Assembly: GCA_030248215.1 (NCBI GenBank) | Contig: JASANG010001881.1 | Span: 186,001-250,000, forward strand | Direction: 5' to 3' | From: Enoplolaimus lenunculus | Lineage: Eukaryota > Nematoda > Enoplea > Enoplida > Thoracostomopsidae | DNA: 64,000 nt | Part shown: positions 55,059 to 64,000 of the stretch, piece by piece | How positions within the stretch are numbered: the first letter of the stretch is position 1 | Layout of the letters: each line of letters starts with the position of its first letter | The notes under the pieces: model-generated | The model's input: the letters and a program-made list of their open reading frames with translations, nothing else | Told to the model about the DNA's origin: nothing | Database searches by the model: none | Position numbers and translations under genes: made by a program

Positions 55059-55149
55059 AATTATTTTAATGTTCGTTCAAGCCACCAATGGCACGGACAT
55101 ACTGCTTGTGTATAGACTTTAGGATTTTAGGCTTACGCGTTGGTTTATT

Positions 55150-55342
55150 GCTAGCCTAAGGGTTGTGCTGTACTCGCCGCGGGGCGCCACGCGCTGTCGC
55201 GCACCATCGCATGGCACCAAATTGATTTTACCAATATTTCGGTTAGTAATTCATAGCGGCATGCGGTGGTACGGCCTTTGACGGCGCCTGGTATCCCACG
55301 CGGGAGTCATCCGGCACAGTAAAGCATAGCGCAACCTTGTGA
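55150..55342. mobile_element. GC-rich GTATAC element (family P)
   Basis: AAGGGTTGTGCTGTACTCG and, reading inward from the right, AAGGTTGCGCTATGCTTTAC; interior CGCCGCGGGGCGCCACGCG. Confidence 0.7.
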
Positions 55343-55481
55343 TCACCTTAATATATATCGCTGTTGACTGAAGTTCAACTAGTGCTTGAGACCTGTTCTG
55401 TATACGTTTAAATTTCTCGGTGTTCATTTATAAAGCTCGAATTAATTCCAGTGAGTTTATCTATATTATTAAAGCTGGAAC

Positions 55482-55650
55482 GCTCCACATACGTATTTAT
55501 TTTGGGCAACCTTTCAGAATTATTTGTTTACAATGTTTTCTTAAAACAGAAACGTGATTGTTGTGTGAAAACAAACTTTGCATGCAGATTGTTGTACATT
55601 CGCTAACTTTTGCGCATTGCACAAAGGTGGCTGGCTAGTTTTAACTATGG
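55482..55650. mobile_element. Family L repeat
   Basis: AAAGCTGGAACGCTCCACAT, ACGTGATTGTTGTGTG, TTGCGCATTGCACAAAGGTG. Confidence 0.65.
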
Positions 55651-55661
55651 ATAAATTGCAT

Positions 55662-55795
55662 CACTCCGCCTGAATTTTGACACTATCAGAACTCAGAATT
55701 GTGAGTTGATTTAGCTACTTCTGTGTGTAAAATAATTAACTCAGCCGGAATTAACTCGTTAATATATTGAATCAACTCATTGGAATTTACAGTGT
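55662..55795. mobile_element. Family D MITE, right half
   Basis: CAGAACTCAGAATTGTGAG and CATTGGAATTTACAGTG. Confidence 0.65.
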
Positions 55796-56329
55796 ATCAT
55801 GTATATACCACTGCTTTTTACTGCTTTCATGGATAAAGCATCAGCTTATATGCTGTCTAAAAGCAGTAATATCGGCTTTCTTCAAAAAGCACTGATTGTT
55901 TTGACTTTCAAATTAAGCCATAGAATTTTTTCAAATAAATCGTTGCTTCTACACTTTCTGCCGAAGTTTTTGTTTAGGCTTAGGCATAGATAAGTCTTTT
56001 TCTGAGCATGGACCTAAATCTGAGGCTAAGCTTGCGGCCTAAACGGTACAAGAGCCCAAAAATTTTTCTTTACGCAAAGGCATTAACTTGAAAATAAGAT
56101 TCAGCTACTGGAACGCGAGTAGCGTCTGAACTAATTCTGAGTTTTTGAATTTATTTAAGAAGCTTGAATTAATTCAATTATCAAACTTCTTTGGTATTTC
56201 GCCGTCAACGGCGATTGTGACAGAGTTTGTTTTTCATTTTTATGCATTAAACAGAAATTATATTGTATGAAAGCGTTTTCAAGTCCAGAAATTTCGAGTT
56301 GGACCTTCTTTACGCATAAATGTTTTACG

Positions 56330-56659
56330 CAGGTAAAAGTTGCAGCTGCATGTTTTTTCAAAAACTTATTGGAACAAATTGCAGTTGCAATAAATTTATG
56401 ATGAATATGCGCCAAGAATTAATTAAGAGGTATGAACAGCCTTGCAAGTCGAATTAATAATTTATTATAGGCAGAACAGATAATTTATAGCGTATGCTTA
56501 ATATTCATTGCCATAGTCTGCAAATAATTCACAAAAATTGATGTAAAGATTCATAATGAAAATGATGTTTCCTTGCAAATATATACATCCAGCTGCAAGA
56601 GACTCGTGCAAATTGCAGCTGTGAGTTCTCGCAACAAAAACTTGTACGTGGGAATAGGG
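56330..56659. mobile_element. Family H element, internally rearranged
   Basis: CTTGTACGTGGGAATAGGGC end next to TTAA, with TTGCAGCTG words to the left. Confidence 0.5.
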
Positions 56660-56695
56660 CTTAATGAAGTTCGACTGTTGTTACTCCTATAGGTC

Positions 56696-56882
56696 AATGT
56701 AGGTGTAGAACCAGTCCGTAACAGCAATATAAGCATATTCCTAAGGTTTAACCTAAGCCTAAGAATAAGAATGTGCTTATCCTTTATACGAAGCCTAAGC
56801 CAAAGCAAAAACTTAGCAAAAGCTTAAGCCTACTCTTGCAGTTCCACAGAAAAACATTGCGCTACTGATATTTACATAGGCT
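56696..56882. mobile_element. Degraded GGCC-type MITE
   Basis: CAATGTAGGTGTAGAACCAG, CCTAAGCCTAAGAATAAGAA, CCACAGAAAAACATTGCG. Confidence 0.6.
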
Positions 56883-56968
56883 TCTTACGGATAGAAACCA
56901 GAGTTAACCAAAATATGTCAAAATTGCGGTGAAACAAATTTTTATACAATTTTATGCTTACAATCATT

Positions 56969-57214
56969 GTCCGATGTAAAGAACAGAGGCGGAACAGTAT
57001 TATTCCTAAGCCTAAGCCTAAGCATAAGAATGAGCATATTCCTAAGCCTCAGCCCAAGCCTAAACCTAAGCCTAAACCGATGCGTAAGCATGAGCATATT
57101 CCTAAGCCTAAGCTAAGCCTTAACTTAAACCAAACAAAAAATTAGTCTAAAGCTAAAGCTTATTCTATTGCAGTCCCACAGAAAAACGTTCCGCCCCTGA
57201 TTTTTACATGGGCC
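56969..57214. mobile_element. GGCC-A MITE, complete
   Basis: GTCCGATGTAAAGAACAGAG and CTGATTTTTACATGGGCC; flanks caatcatt/aaatcatt match 7/8. Long GCCTAA core. Confidence 0.88.
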
Positions 57215-57414
57215 AAATCATTTATAAATCAAAATAACGAGGTTTTGAGTCCATCATGAATACGAGTCTGAATCGCTACACAACTTACTAATTGACGTAG
57301 TTATTTGATTTGCACACTAAACTTGTTACTCTAACACTCACACAACACTGATTTGCATCCATTTGTTGTTTCGCGACCTTACCTCAGCGAGAAAGGTGTT
57401 TAGATGGTTGTTCG

Positions 57415-57492
57415 TACGTTTGTTCATTTGCACACAAACGTACTTAAGTACTAAGTCGTACTTACGCAGGGTTTCTGAAACCCAGCCACTAT
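57415..57492. mobile_element. Family Q end fragment
   Basis: TACTTAAGTACTAAGTCGTA and GGGTTTCTGAAACCCAGCC. Confidence 0.55.
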
Positions 57493-58046
57493 CGATTTAT
57501 GGATTTTGTAGATTTGTCGTTTTAGCACGTTCTGTCCACTTGTTCATTATACGAGTCTTCCGACTTAGCGCAATACGCAAAAGTTCTCTATTGTAAAACA
57601 AAGTATGCAGTACAAGACCGCTACACTGCTGCCCTGTACCCTGAAAAGGTTCGATATACTCTGCCCCCCCCCGAGAAAAATTTAGTACATGGTATAAAAA
57701 TTGAACCCTACTTTGCATAAAAGTCAACCGGAAGTAGCGAATGGTCTAAAATTGTTTTGTCATCTTAAAGCAAGTTGATCTGGCTACGTACTAAAGTGTG
57801 TTATCGTCGTCGAATTTTAACCACCCACGCTGTCCGCTGTCCAGGCAATTGGGCGTGGCCTCTAGCGGTACACGATCCAATTGCTATTTCACCTGTCAAA
57901 TTGAGTATTTACAATTTTCGAACCATTTGTCATTACAAGAAGGTGAAATAAAGTTACATGAACATCATTTGATCGACTAAACGGTTGCACAAAACGACGT
58001 ACACGAAAGTATTGTCGGCGGAAAAATTACGTTTAAATGTTGTAAA
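57493..58046. other. Unique stretch
   Basis: No gene recognised. 57777-57980 has a slightly higher-complexity plus-strand frame without support. Confidence 0.3.
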
Positions 58047-58111
58047 CATAGCAATGCTGGAACGTTTCCCAAAATACGTATGTCGAAAGTTAATAATTCG
58101 TTAATTATATG

Positions 58112-58376
58112 GGCTCCTGTAAAGATCAAGGGCGAAATGTTGTTTTGTGGGACTGCTATAGAGTAAGCTTAAGCTTTAGACGAACTTTTTTGCTTAGGCG
58201 TAGGCTTAGGCTTAGAAATATGCTCATTCTTACACGTAGGGTTAGACGTAGTCTTAGACTCTTAGGCTTAGGCTTAGAAATAAAGTCAATCTTACGCTTA
58301 GGCTTATTCTTACGTTTAGGTTTAGGCTTAGGAATATGGTAATAATACTTTTCTGCCACTATTCTTTACATTGGCT
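58112..58376. mobile_element. GGCC-A MITE
   Basis: GGCTCCTGTAAAGATCAAGG and TTCTTTACATTGGC; flanks attatatg/atcatatg match 7/8. Confidence 0.8.
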
Positions 58377-58439
58377 ATCATATGAAATTATGGATGTGAG
58401 CAAATCACCCGATTGGCCTAAATTTCTTAAACTCGGGTT

Positions 58440-58605
58440 GGTCTCGTAGCCAAGAGGGGGTGGTCGATGCAGCGTGTGGCTCAGCCCACCTGGGAACATA
58501 TTGGTTCACCAGAAAAATTTTCAACCTTGAATGTAAGTCAACAAGATTCTTCGCATGCCACTCCTGAAAAATGTTTAGGCCCGCCTAGCAAGGTGAGCTG
58601 GCTAC
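58440..58605. mobile_element. Family K MITE
   Basis: GGTCTCGTAGCCAAGAGGGG and GCAAGGTGAGCTGGCTACGG. Confidence 0.7.
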
Positions 58606-58609
58606 GGCT

Positions 58610-59207
58610 TAAACTTAGGTTGTATCAACTCCATTGTTTTTTTAAACGATGCTGTTGAAAAAAGCCTGTATTTCAGCTTAGAAAGCAGATATGCTGAGTC
58701 TTGAACTTATATTTAGCAGCCTTAAAATAATACAGGTATTCGGTTTTATACCTCGGCAAAAATTGTTTTCGCTTTCGAAAAAAATACAAAACGAGAAAAA
58801 ATTATATTTTTGTGTCAAACACAATTGGAACAAATAACATTTTCTGTTGATTGCTTTTTGACTTTGTCAAAGTTTTTCCTGATAATCCTCATTAACTTCA
58901 ACTATGCTCAAGCTTAAATCTCTATTTGGCACAATTCACATTACTGACGAGATCAGAGGGGCGAATGAATGCAGTCGTGTACTGACCATAATGTTTTGCC
59001 CAAAATTTTTGAATTTTGATATGCAAATTAATGATCAGAAACTTTACCGGCATGTTTGGTTAACTAAATTAAAATCGAAGCAGTTTGCAAACCAGACACC
59101 TAACAAACTGCTATTTTTGACCGAAATTCTTTTGGTTATTGGCGAACTTTTGTTGTATTTGCCTCATGGTCGTATGACTTCAAAATCATTTTAGCTAATT
59201 TTTATAA
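58610..59207. other. Unique AT-rich stretch
   Basis: A 96-codon plus-strand frame from 58904 (MLKLKSLFGTIHITDEI) is open but AT-driven and unsupported. Confidence 0.3.
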
Positions 59208-59208
59208 A

Positions 59209-59446
59209 TACCTATTCACACGTGCAAGTTTGTGCTGCGAGAACTTGCCGCTGCAAATTACGCGCAGAACTTGCATTTTTTAATCAGCCAATTAGAAAGC
59301 GTCTGCAATAAATTCAGTGAAGTTGCATGGTTATTCACACATGTGAACTAAATTCTAAGCTGTGATTTTTAATGAATTATTTGCAACTGCAAGTTTTTCG
59401 AACGGGATTTCCGACAAAACTTGCAAGTACAACTTGAAGATTAGGA
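59209..59446. mobile_element. Family H MITE, right end eroded
   Basis: CCTATTCACACGTGCAAG start, AATTAGAAAGCGTCTGCAAT middle, ends at TTAA near 59448. Confidence 0.75.
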
Positions 59447-59449
59447 CTT

Positions 59450-60064
59450 AATACTGTCATTAGAATTATTTTTGTCTGTTAACGTTTGCTACACTATTCT
59501 GTAGCGATATTTTATCCACTTGTATAGAACTGCTATGGGTCAACTAAACCACCTGTTTTCAGAAACGAAAGATATTTTTTGCAAATTTTATATTCAAAAT
59601 TTATTTACGAGCACATGACGAAACATTGCTGCTGTGGTACATTTTGCCCTTAATCCTACCGTTGATATATATATTGAAAATTTCAATCAAGTTGTCAGTT
59701 TTTAGGCTCATGAATATAGTTTGTCAGTTGTGCAATTGGCAATAACCATAACAGATGTATTGATTTATAATGATGTAAGGCTTGAAATGCTATGAAACTT
59801 TGTAATGTTTTGACAACAATGAATACTTTGAATTAATATTTCAGGAAAAGATATGTTTTTAGTCAACTTGAATGTTTGCGTAAATTTTCAATTTGTTATT
59901 TTACCAAGAGTTTAGTTCTGTTTAAGCTTCTTAAAGTTTGTTTCAAAAATTATTAATTACGAAATGTTCTGATAACAAACAGCTGATGTTTTGTTTATGT
60001 TTTTTTTTTCGAAATCGGTTCTGTCGTTCTTTGTCGCTGAAAATTTGATATTTTAAGAACAATT
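59450..60064. other. Unique AT-rich stretch
   Basis: Nothing recognised. Confidence 0.4.
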
Positions 60065-60186
60065 CCGATGGATTTGTTATTTTAACTTCAATTTAACTTT
60101 CATGTACGCTTATTATCTCAGAAACAACCAGAAATAACTATTTTATCTCTTCGAGTTAATAATTAACTCATTGGAATTTAAAGTGT
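60065..60186. mobile_element. Family D MITE, right half
   Basis: TCTCAGAAACAACCAGAAAT and CATTGGAATTTAAAGTG. Confidence 0.6.
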
Positions 60187-60384
60187 AGGTACCTGCCTAC
60201 GCGTAAACAAAAGATTAATCGTAAGCCTCGACCTAAGCTTCAACCTATAACCTTCTCAGTGTCGAAGTCCTTAACTTCTTGGTTTTCCAGTTGACAGTCT
60301 CCTACAGTTCATCGTGGGAAGATTAATTTATTTTAGCAAAATTTTCGACAAATCAGCAAAAAAAGTCTTGCTGCGTCCAGGTTT

Positions 60385-60675
60385 TATTGACTGGGTTGTC
60401 AAAACCCTAACTTAAGTACGACTTAGTACTTAAGTACGGGCTAAGTAATTGCTTAACTATTTTGCTGTTTTTAAAAGCGTGCTTAAGTTAAGTAAATGCT
60501 TACGTCGCTGACTAAATTTGATATATTACACATTAACCGCTCAGGCATAATCACCTTGGTTTAATTGAAACTGTACACTCGTAGCGCCTCCATTACTTCA
60601 GTCGGCGACTCTTAAGTATTAACTTAAGTATAACGTAAATAAAATTTAAGTAAGATTTCAGAAACCCAGCCATTG
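60385..60675. mobile_element. CTTAAGT-rich MITE (family Q), complete
   Basis: Left GACTGGGTTGTCAAAACCC and right GATTTCAGAAACCCAGCC are inverted repeats; AACTTAAGTACGACTTAG words. It ends about 17 bp before the secreted-peptide exon. Confidence 0.7.
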
Positions 60676-60691
60676 TATTTTATATGTTTAG

Positions 60692-60949
60692 CTTAAAACA
60701 ATAATCGTAACATTAAAATACACAATTTTTATTACTATTGCTGTTATGTTTGTACATTATCATTTAGCGAGTGCTGAACAAGAATATACTGAAAAACAAT
60801 TGCAAAGCATGCGATATTTGGTGATTTTTTACAACAATTACGCGTCATCGTTCAATTCAAATCCGGCCGCAGAACGAGCGGCGCGAACGTTATTTCGTCT
60901 CGCAAACAAATCCAAAACACAACACAAAAAACCCGACAAAAATAAATAA
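60692..60949 (+). CDS. Probable last exon of a small secreted peptide
   Basis: The frame is open from 60692, immediately after a splice-like acceptor (tatatgtttag). It encodes LKYTIFITIAVMFVHYHLASA, which resembles the hydrophobic core and cleavage site of a signal peptide. Then follow EQEYTEKQLQSMRYLVIFYN, SNPAAERAARTLFRLANKSK and a Lys-rich end to a TAA at 60947. The internal ATG at 60746 would start in the middle of the hydrophobic core, so an upstream exon supplying the real start is more likely. AATAAA overlaps the stop codon. No family was recognised. Confidence 0.45.
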   Translation, partial: LKTIIVTLKYTIFITIAVMFVHYHLASAEQEYTEKQLQSMRYLVIFYNNYASSFNSNPAAERAARTLFRLANKSKTQHKKPDKNK

Positions 60950-61034
60950 AAACTAAAAATATTTTTATTGTGATTTTATTGTTTATCTGTGTATAGTTTG
61001 GTACATTGTTGAAATAATTTGTGGTTTGTACCTA

Positions 61035-61360
61035 CTGTAGTAACCCGAATATTAATAGGAGAACACTCGTTCCTATTTGGGATCGGAACCAATCGGAATA
61101 TATGCCGCTAATTGGAATCCACCAATTAGATTCAGTTCGAAATTACTAATTGATCTATAAATGTCAATTGCAATAAAGATTGCGTAATCTTAAACCAAAT
61201 TAAGTTCAGTACACAATTTGATTGATCACAGATTTGTGGTTCAACCATAGCTATAGCTGGATTGAAAATAAATAACCGACCGGGATTAAATAGCGGGAGT
61301 GACCGGTTTGGAGAAGCGAAATAAATATCAGTCATTCCCGTCTTATTCGAGTCAGTACAG
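61035..61360. mobile_element. Family G subfamily, 326 bp, diverged interior
   Basis: CTGTAGTAACCCGAATATTA and GTCTTATTCGAGTCAGTACAG-type ends, but the interior reads CGGAACCAATCGGAATATAT instead of the usual blocks. Confidence 0.75.
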
Positions 61361-61589
61361 TATTCTTTGCTGTGACTAGCACAACTAGCCGGTTAACAAT
61401 AGATTTTCAAACAAACGAACTGCAAGCAATGGAAGTCTGAAATTCTACAGAGCTACGCAGTATATGATAGATACAATGCATATCTTAAATTTCGAAGGTA
61501 ATTATTCACTTTCATTCATGTATATTATTAATGGTGAAACACCCCACATACGTATTTTGGGTAGCGTTCCAGCTGTTACTTTTAATGAA

Positions 61590-62108
61590 TTGTTTTATAT
61601 ATTAATAAGAGAGAGCACATATATATGGAAGTTAGAACACATTCTTAAAAAGTTTAATGCGAAATATTTTAGGGTTGTAAATTTGCAACGACGTTGACTA
61701 GTTTGGATTAAATAAACGTATTTTAGAATACAATATATTAGTCTATTTTTACAACTGAAATTTTCAATTGTGGTCTGGCAAGATAATATTTGTAAGCATT
61801 AGTATGTTTCGAAATTTTTAAGTAAGTTCAAAAACATAATTGTCATAAAAACGCCTAACTAAACTGTTAAAGTTTTGTATTTAGAAATTTTACACAATAA
61901 ATTGAAGATAATTAGAATTTATTACTTAACTTTTAAACAATGAAATTAATGAATTTGAGGATGCGCCAAGGTCACATCCGGAATATAGGGTGGAGTTTAC
62001 AAGATAGGATCAACGGAACATAACCGATACTTTGACGTATGTACAACTCGAGTGATTATATTTTGCATACTTTTTTCCTTAATACAATAGGGTTTTCACG
62101 GGCACCCT
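61590..62108. other. Unique AT-rich stretch
   Basis: A family L end precedes it (61540-61583, CCCCACATACGTATTTTGGG). Nothing else recognised. Confidence 0.35.
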
Positions 62109-62552
62109 ATTGTAGTGACCCGAATAAGAGGGGGGCTGATATTTATTTGGCCTCTCCAAAGCGTACCCCCCCTGTTATTTTGTTACGGACTATTATTTAT
62201 TTTTAACCCACGCTTCGCAGCCATTCGTTACTGATATATCCGATACTGCAAATATCCGTTGAATTAAAGGTTTGTTTGTCTTGTGTCAATCGCTTGAGCG
62301 ATAATACAGGGTTATACTTATGAATGTACTTTCAAAATTTAAGTACGCTTTAAAGTTTCGAACTAAAATTATTTGGTCCTGGAGTCATTTATGCACTGCA
62401 AATAGAAATAACTGCCATTTATGAACTCTAATTTGGGTTTAGGGAATCTATCCGCTCACGGACTTTTATTAGAGATACGGACTCCTATTGATTCGGACCC
62501 AAAATGGGGATTCTCCCCCTCTTATTGCCCCCTCTTATTCGGGTCAATCCAG
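62109..62552. mobile_element. Family G MITE, complete, reverse
   Basis: TTGTAGTGACCCGAATAAGA to CTTATTCGGGTCAATCCAG. Confidence 0.85.
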
Positions 62553-62693
62553 TATGAACGATCTGAATACATATCTTAGTATAATTGTTGCACATGCAAT
62601 ACGTCCAAACTTGATATAGTGAATTGCACAATAAAGTATGTATGCTTGCCAGCAGCATAAGTTTCGACATTATATAGTCGACGTTTAATGTTG

Positions 62694-62780
62694 TTAGGGT
62701 TACGGTATACTTTTGTGTGCCGCAGAATGCCGGGCGGCGCCGGCCAACGTCAGGCGAGTATACATAGCGCCACCCTTGAA
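62694..62780. mobile_element. Short GC-rich GTATAC element (family P)
   Basis: AGGGTTACGGTATACTTTTG and, inward from the right, AAGGGTGGCGCTATGTATAC; interior GCCGGGCGGCGCCGGCC. Confidence 0.75.
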
Positions 62781-63109
62781 AAATCGGGCTGCATGAAACC
62801 TAGAATGACGTACCTAGGGTTGCCCGACTATTACATTTGCTTAGGCGTAGGCTTAGTTACAGACCTCTTTTTATGCTGAAGTTCAGGCTTAGCCTTATGA
62901 ATATGCTAAGATATATACTGTAAGCCCAACAACTCTGGTCATGTTTATCAGGTTTTCCAGCGTTACTGTAACCAAATATAGATTGTGAATGTACACAAGC
63001 GCATGTGAACATATACATTACCTATATGACAGGTAAAAATATATAAAAGTAAGTCAATCAGCTCCATGGTAGTTGGTATAAATACAAATGATGGTTTCAA
63101 TTTTCTGAA

Positions 63110-63207
63110 GTTTTGAAAAAATATCCGGTAAGTTAAAATACCGGAGCCGATGCTGGATGTCGATGTTTTTGCCGGAACCGGATATCCGGTTGCACCCTAC
63201 TAGGATA
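63110..63207. mobile_element. Family N end fragment
   Basis: AATATCCGGTAAGTTAAAAT and GGATATCCGGTTGCACCC. Confidence 0.5.
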
Positions 63208-63209
63208 TG

Positions 63210-64000
63210 AGATTGGTTGACCTTTCAGTTGGCGCTCAGTCTCAGGCCAATTAACTCGCTCTCTGTAATGATATTCTATATTTTTCCAGATCGAGCGAGT
63301 GAGCTGCATCGAGCTAACACGAGAGTACCAGCTTAAGTTGAATCAATTTTCACAAGCGAAGCCAGCCAGAAGCCATGCCCACAATTTTATTATATGCTAA
63401 CTCCAATAAAAAATTCAGTTCGGAGTGAAATCTAGGTTGATTTGAGATGGAAAGCAAGAAGCAAGACGCAATTTTAGTATTAAATCCGAAAACAAAGTTT
63501 TAGTTTCGTTAATACCCTACAGTGCGAATGTCACACTCCACGTAGTGAGTAAATTTCGCGACTGAAACAAGCCAGAAGCCGGGCGCATTTTCGTAGTTTT
63601 AAACTTTAAAGTTCATTTGTGAGCCCAGTGTGATTTTTAAAAATGATTTTCGTTAAAAACGCTGGGTCTTTTGTAGGCCGCCCTACCGTTTGTTCGAAGG
63701 GGGGTGAGTGCTAAACAAGGCCCTGTGGTGCAGCGTTAGCGCGGTGGCTTATAACGATATGTTGACCTCATTTCCAGCTGCTTAGTAAAAAGTGCTGATA
63801 GTCTTGATACACACAAAATAAATTGTCTTGTAGGTTAAGAAATATTGTGAGAAATTTAAGACAATTATGTCTTGATACAGACACCAGACATATATATGTC
63901 TTGAATTCAAGACCTTTATTTCTTAAATTTTGCAGAAATATTGGTCTAACAGTTTTCACACTTAAATGTCTTAAATTTAAGGCCTTGTTTTATGAACAAT
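63210..64000. other. Unique end of window with TGTCTTGA inverted repeats
   Basis: From 63800, TGTCTTGA/TCAAGACA and CTTAAATTTAAG words recur (63802, 63859, 63898, 63910, 63967), so an inverted-repeat element probably runs off the end of the window. No gene seen. Confidence 0.35.
63718..63776 (+). repeat. Degraded tRNA-like head (possible SINE fragment)
   Basis: GGTGCAGCGTTAGCGCGGTG resembles the D-arm/A-box part of a tRNA; no B box follows. Confidence 0.3.

Noticed and set aside
58904-59194. 96-codon plus-strand ORF
   Set aside because: Composition follows the local AT-rich background; no recognisable domain, signal peptide or splice context.
1-64000. Nematode origin from TTAGGC
   Set aside because: The hexamer is carried by MITEs and the genes have many long introns; the sequence alone does not support assignment to a phylum.
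1-64000. LTR retroelements, endogenous retroviruses or Polinton-like elements
   Set aside because: No long terminal direct repeats, reverse transcriptase, integrase, capsid or polymerase frames were recognised.

Overview
The window is AT-rich animal DNA: spliced genes with GT-AG introns sit in a dense field of short non-autonomous DNA transposons. Five genes are recognisable by protein homology: an alpha-tubulin (12 constitutive exons seen, + strand, 6.1-16.0 kb); two adjacent polyamine-type (SAT/SSAT) N-acetyltransferase-like genes with matching intron phases (- strand, 18.0-21.1 kb and 23.7-27.1 kb); an AIP orthologue, FKBP-like plus TPR (- strand, 29.8-31.2 kb); and a one-exon C19orf53/UPF0390-like basic protein (- strand, 31.7-32.0 kb). 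The gene content and the intron-rich tubulin indicate a metazoan, probably an invertebrate. TTAGGC-like hexamers are everywhere. TTAGGC is the nematode telomere unit, but here almost every block is the core of a transposon, so it does not identify the phylum.

Layout. 0-6 kb: repeats (a hAT-type element, telomere-like hexamer blocks, inverted-repeat elements). 6-16 kb: alpha-tubulin, with nearly every intron loaded with MITEs. 17-27 kb: the two acetyltransferase genes; one intron of the first holds a 20-bp x ~32 minisatellite that lies inside a GC-rich terminal-inverted-repeat element. 29.8-32 kb: the two compact housekeeping genes, almost free of repeats. 32-64 kb: mostly repeats and unique AT-rich sequence, with a one-exon secreted-protein ORF (51.7 kb), a probable exon of a second secreted peptide (60.7 kb), a two-exon ORF with a 47-nt intron (50.2 kb) and a few weaker coding-like stretches.

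MITE families. By comparing copies within the window I could define about fifteen. The most informative are: (1) three related families that start GGCC, make 8-bp target duplications and have cores of TTAGGC-like hexamers (called GGCC-A, -B and -C by their inner terminal sequence); (2) a TTAA-flanked family with CCC/GGG ends (piggyBac-like) that carries a tRNA-like body with A and B boxes, so it has features of both a MITE and a SINE; (3) TA-flanked families rich in ACTCA/GAGTT or starting CTGTAGTGACCCG; (4) a palindromic family starting GGGCCCATATTCTC; (5) a GC-rich family with GCGCTATAC-type ends. No transposase, reverse transcriptase or integrase reading frame is visible, so the mobilising enzymes must be encoded elsewhere. 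No retroviral or LTR element was recognised.

The recognised genes do not form a pathway. Tubulin, polyamine-type acetyltransferases, an Hsp90 co-chaperone and a small basic protein are ordinary cellular genes. The novelty lies in the repeats, in a candidate cassette exon of the tubulin tail, and in the divergence of the first acetyltransferase copy.
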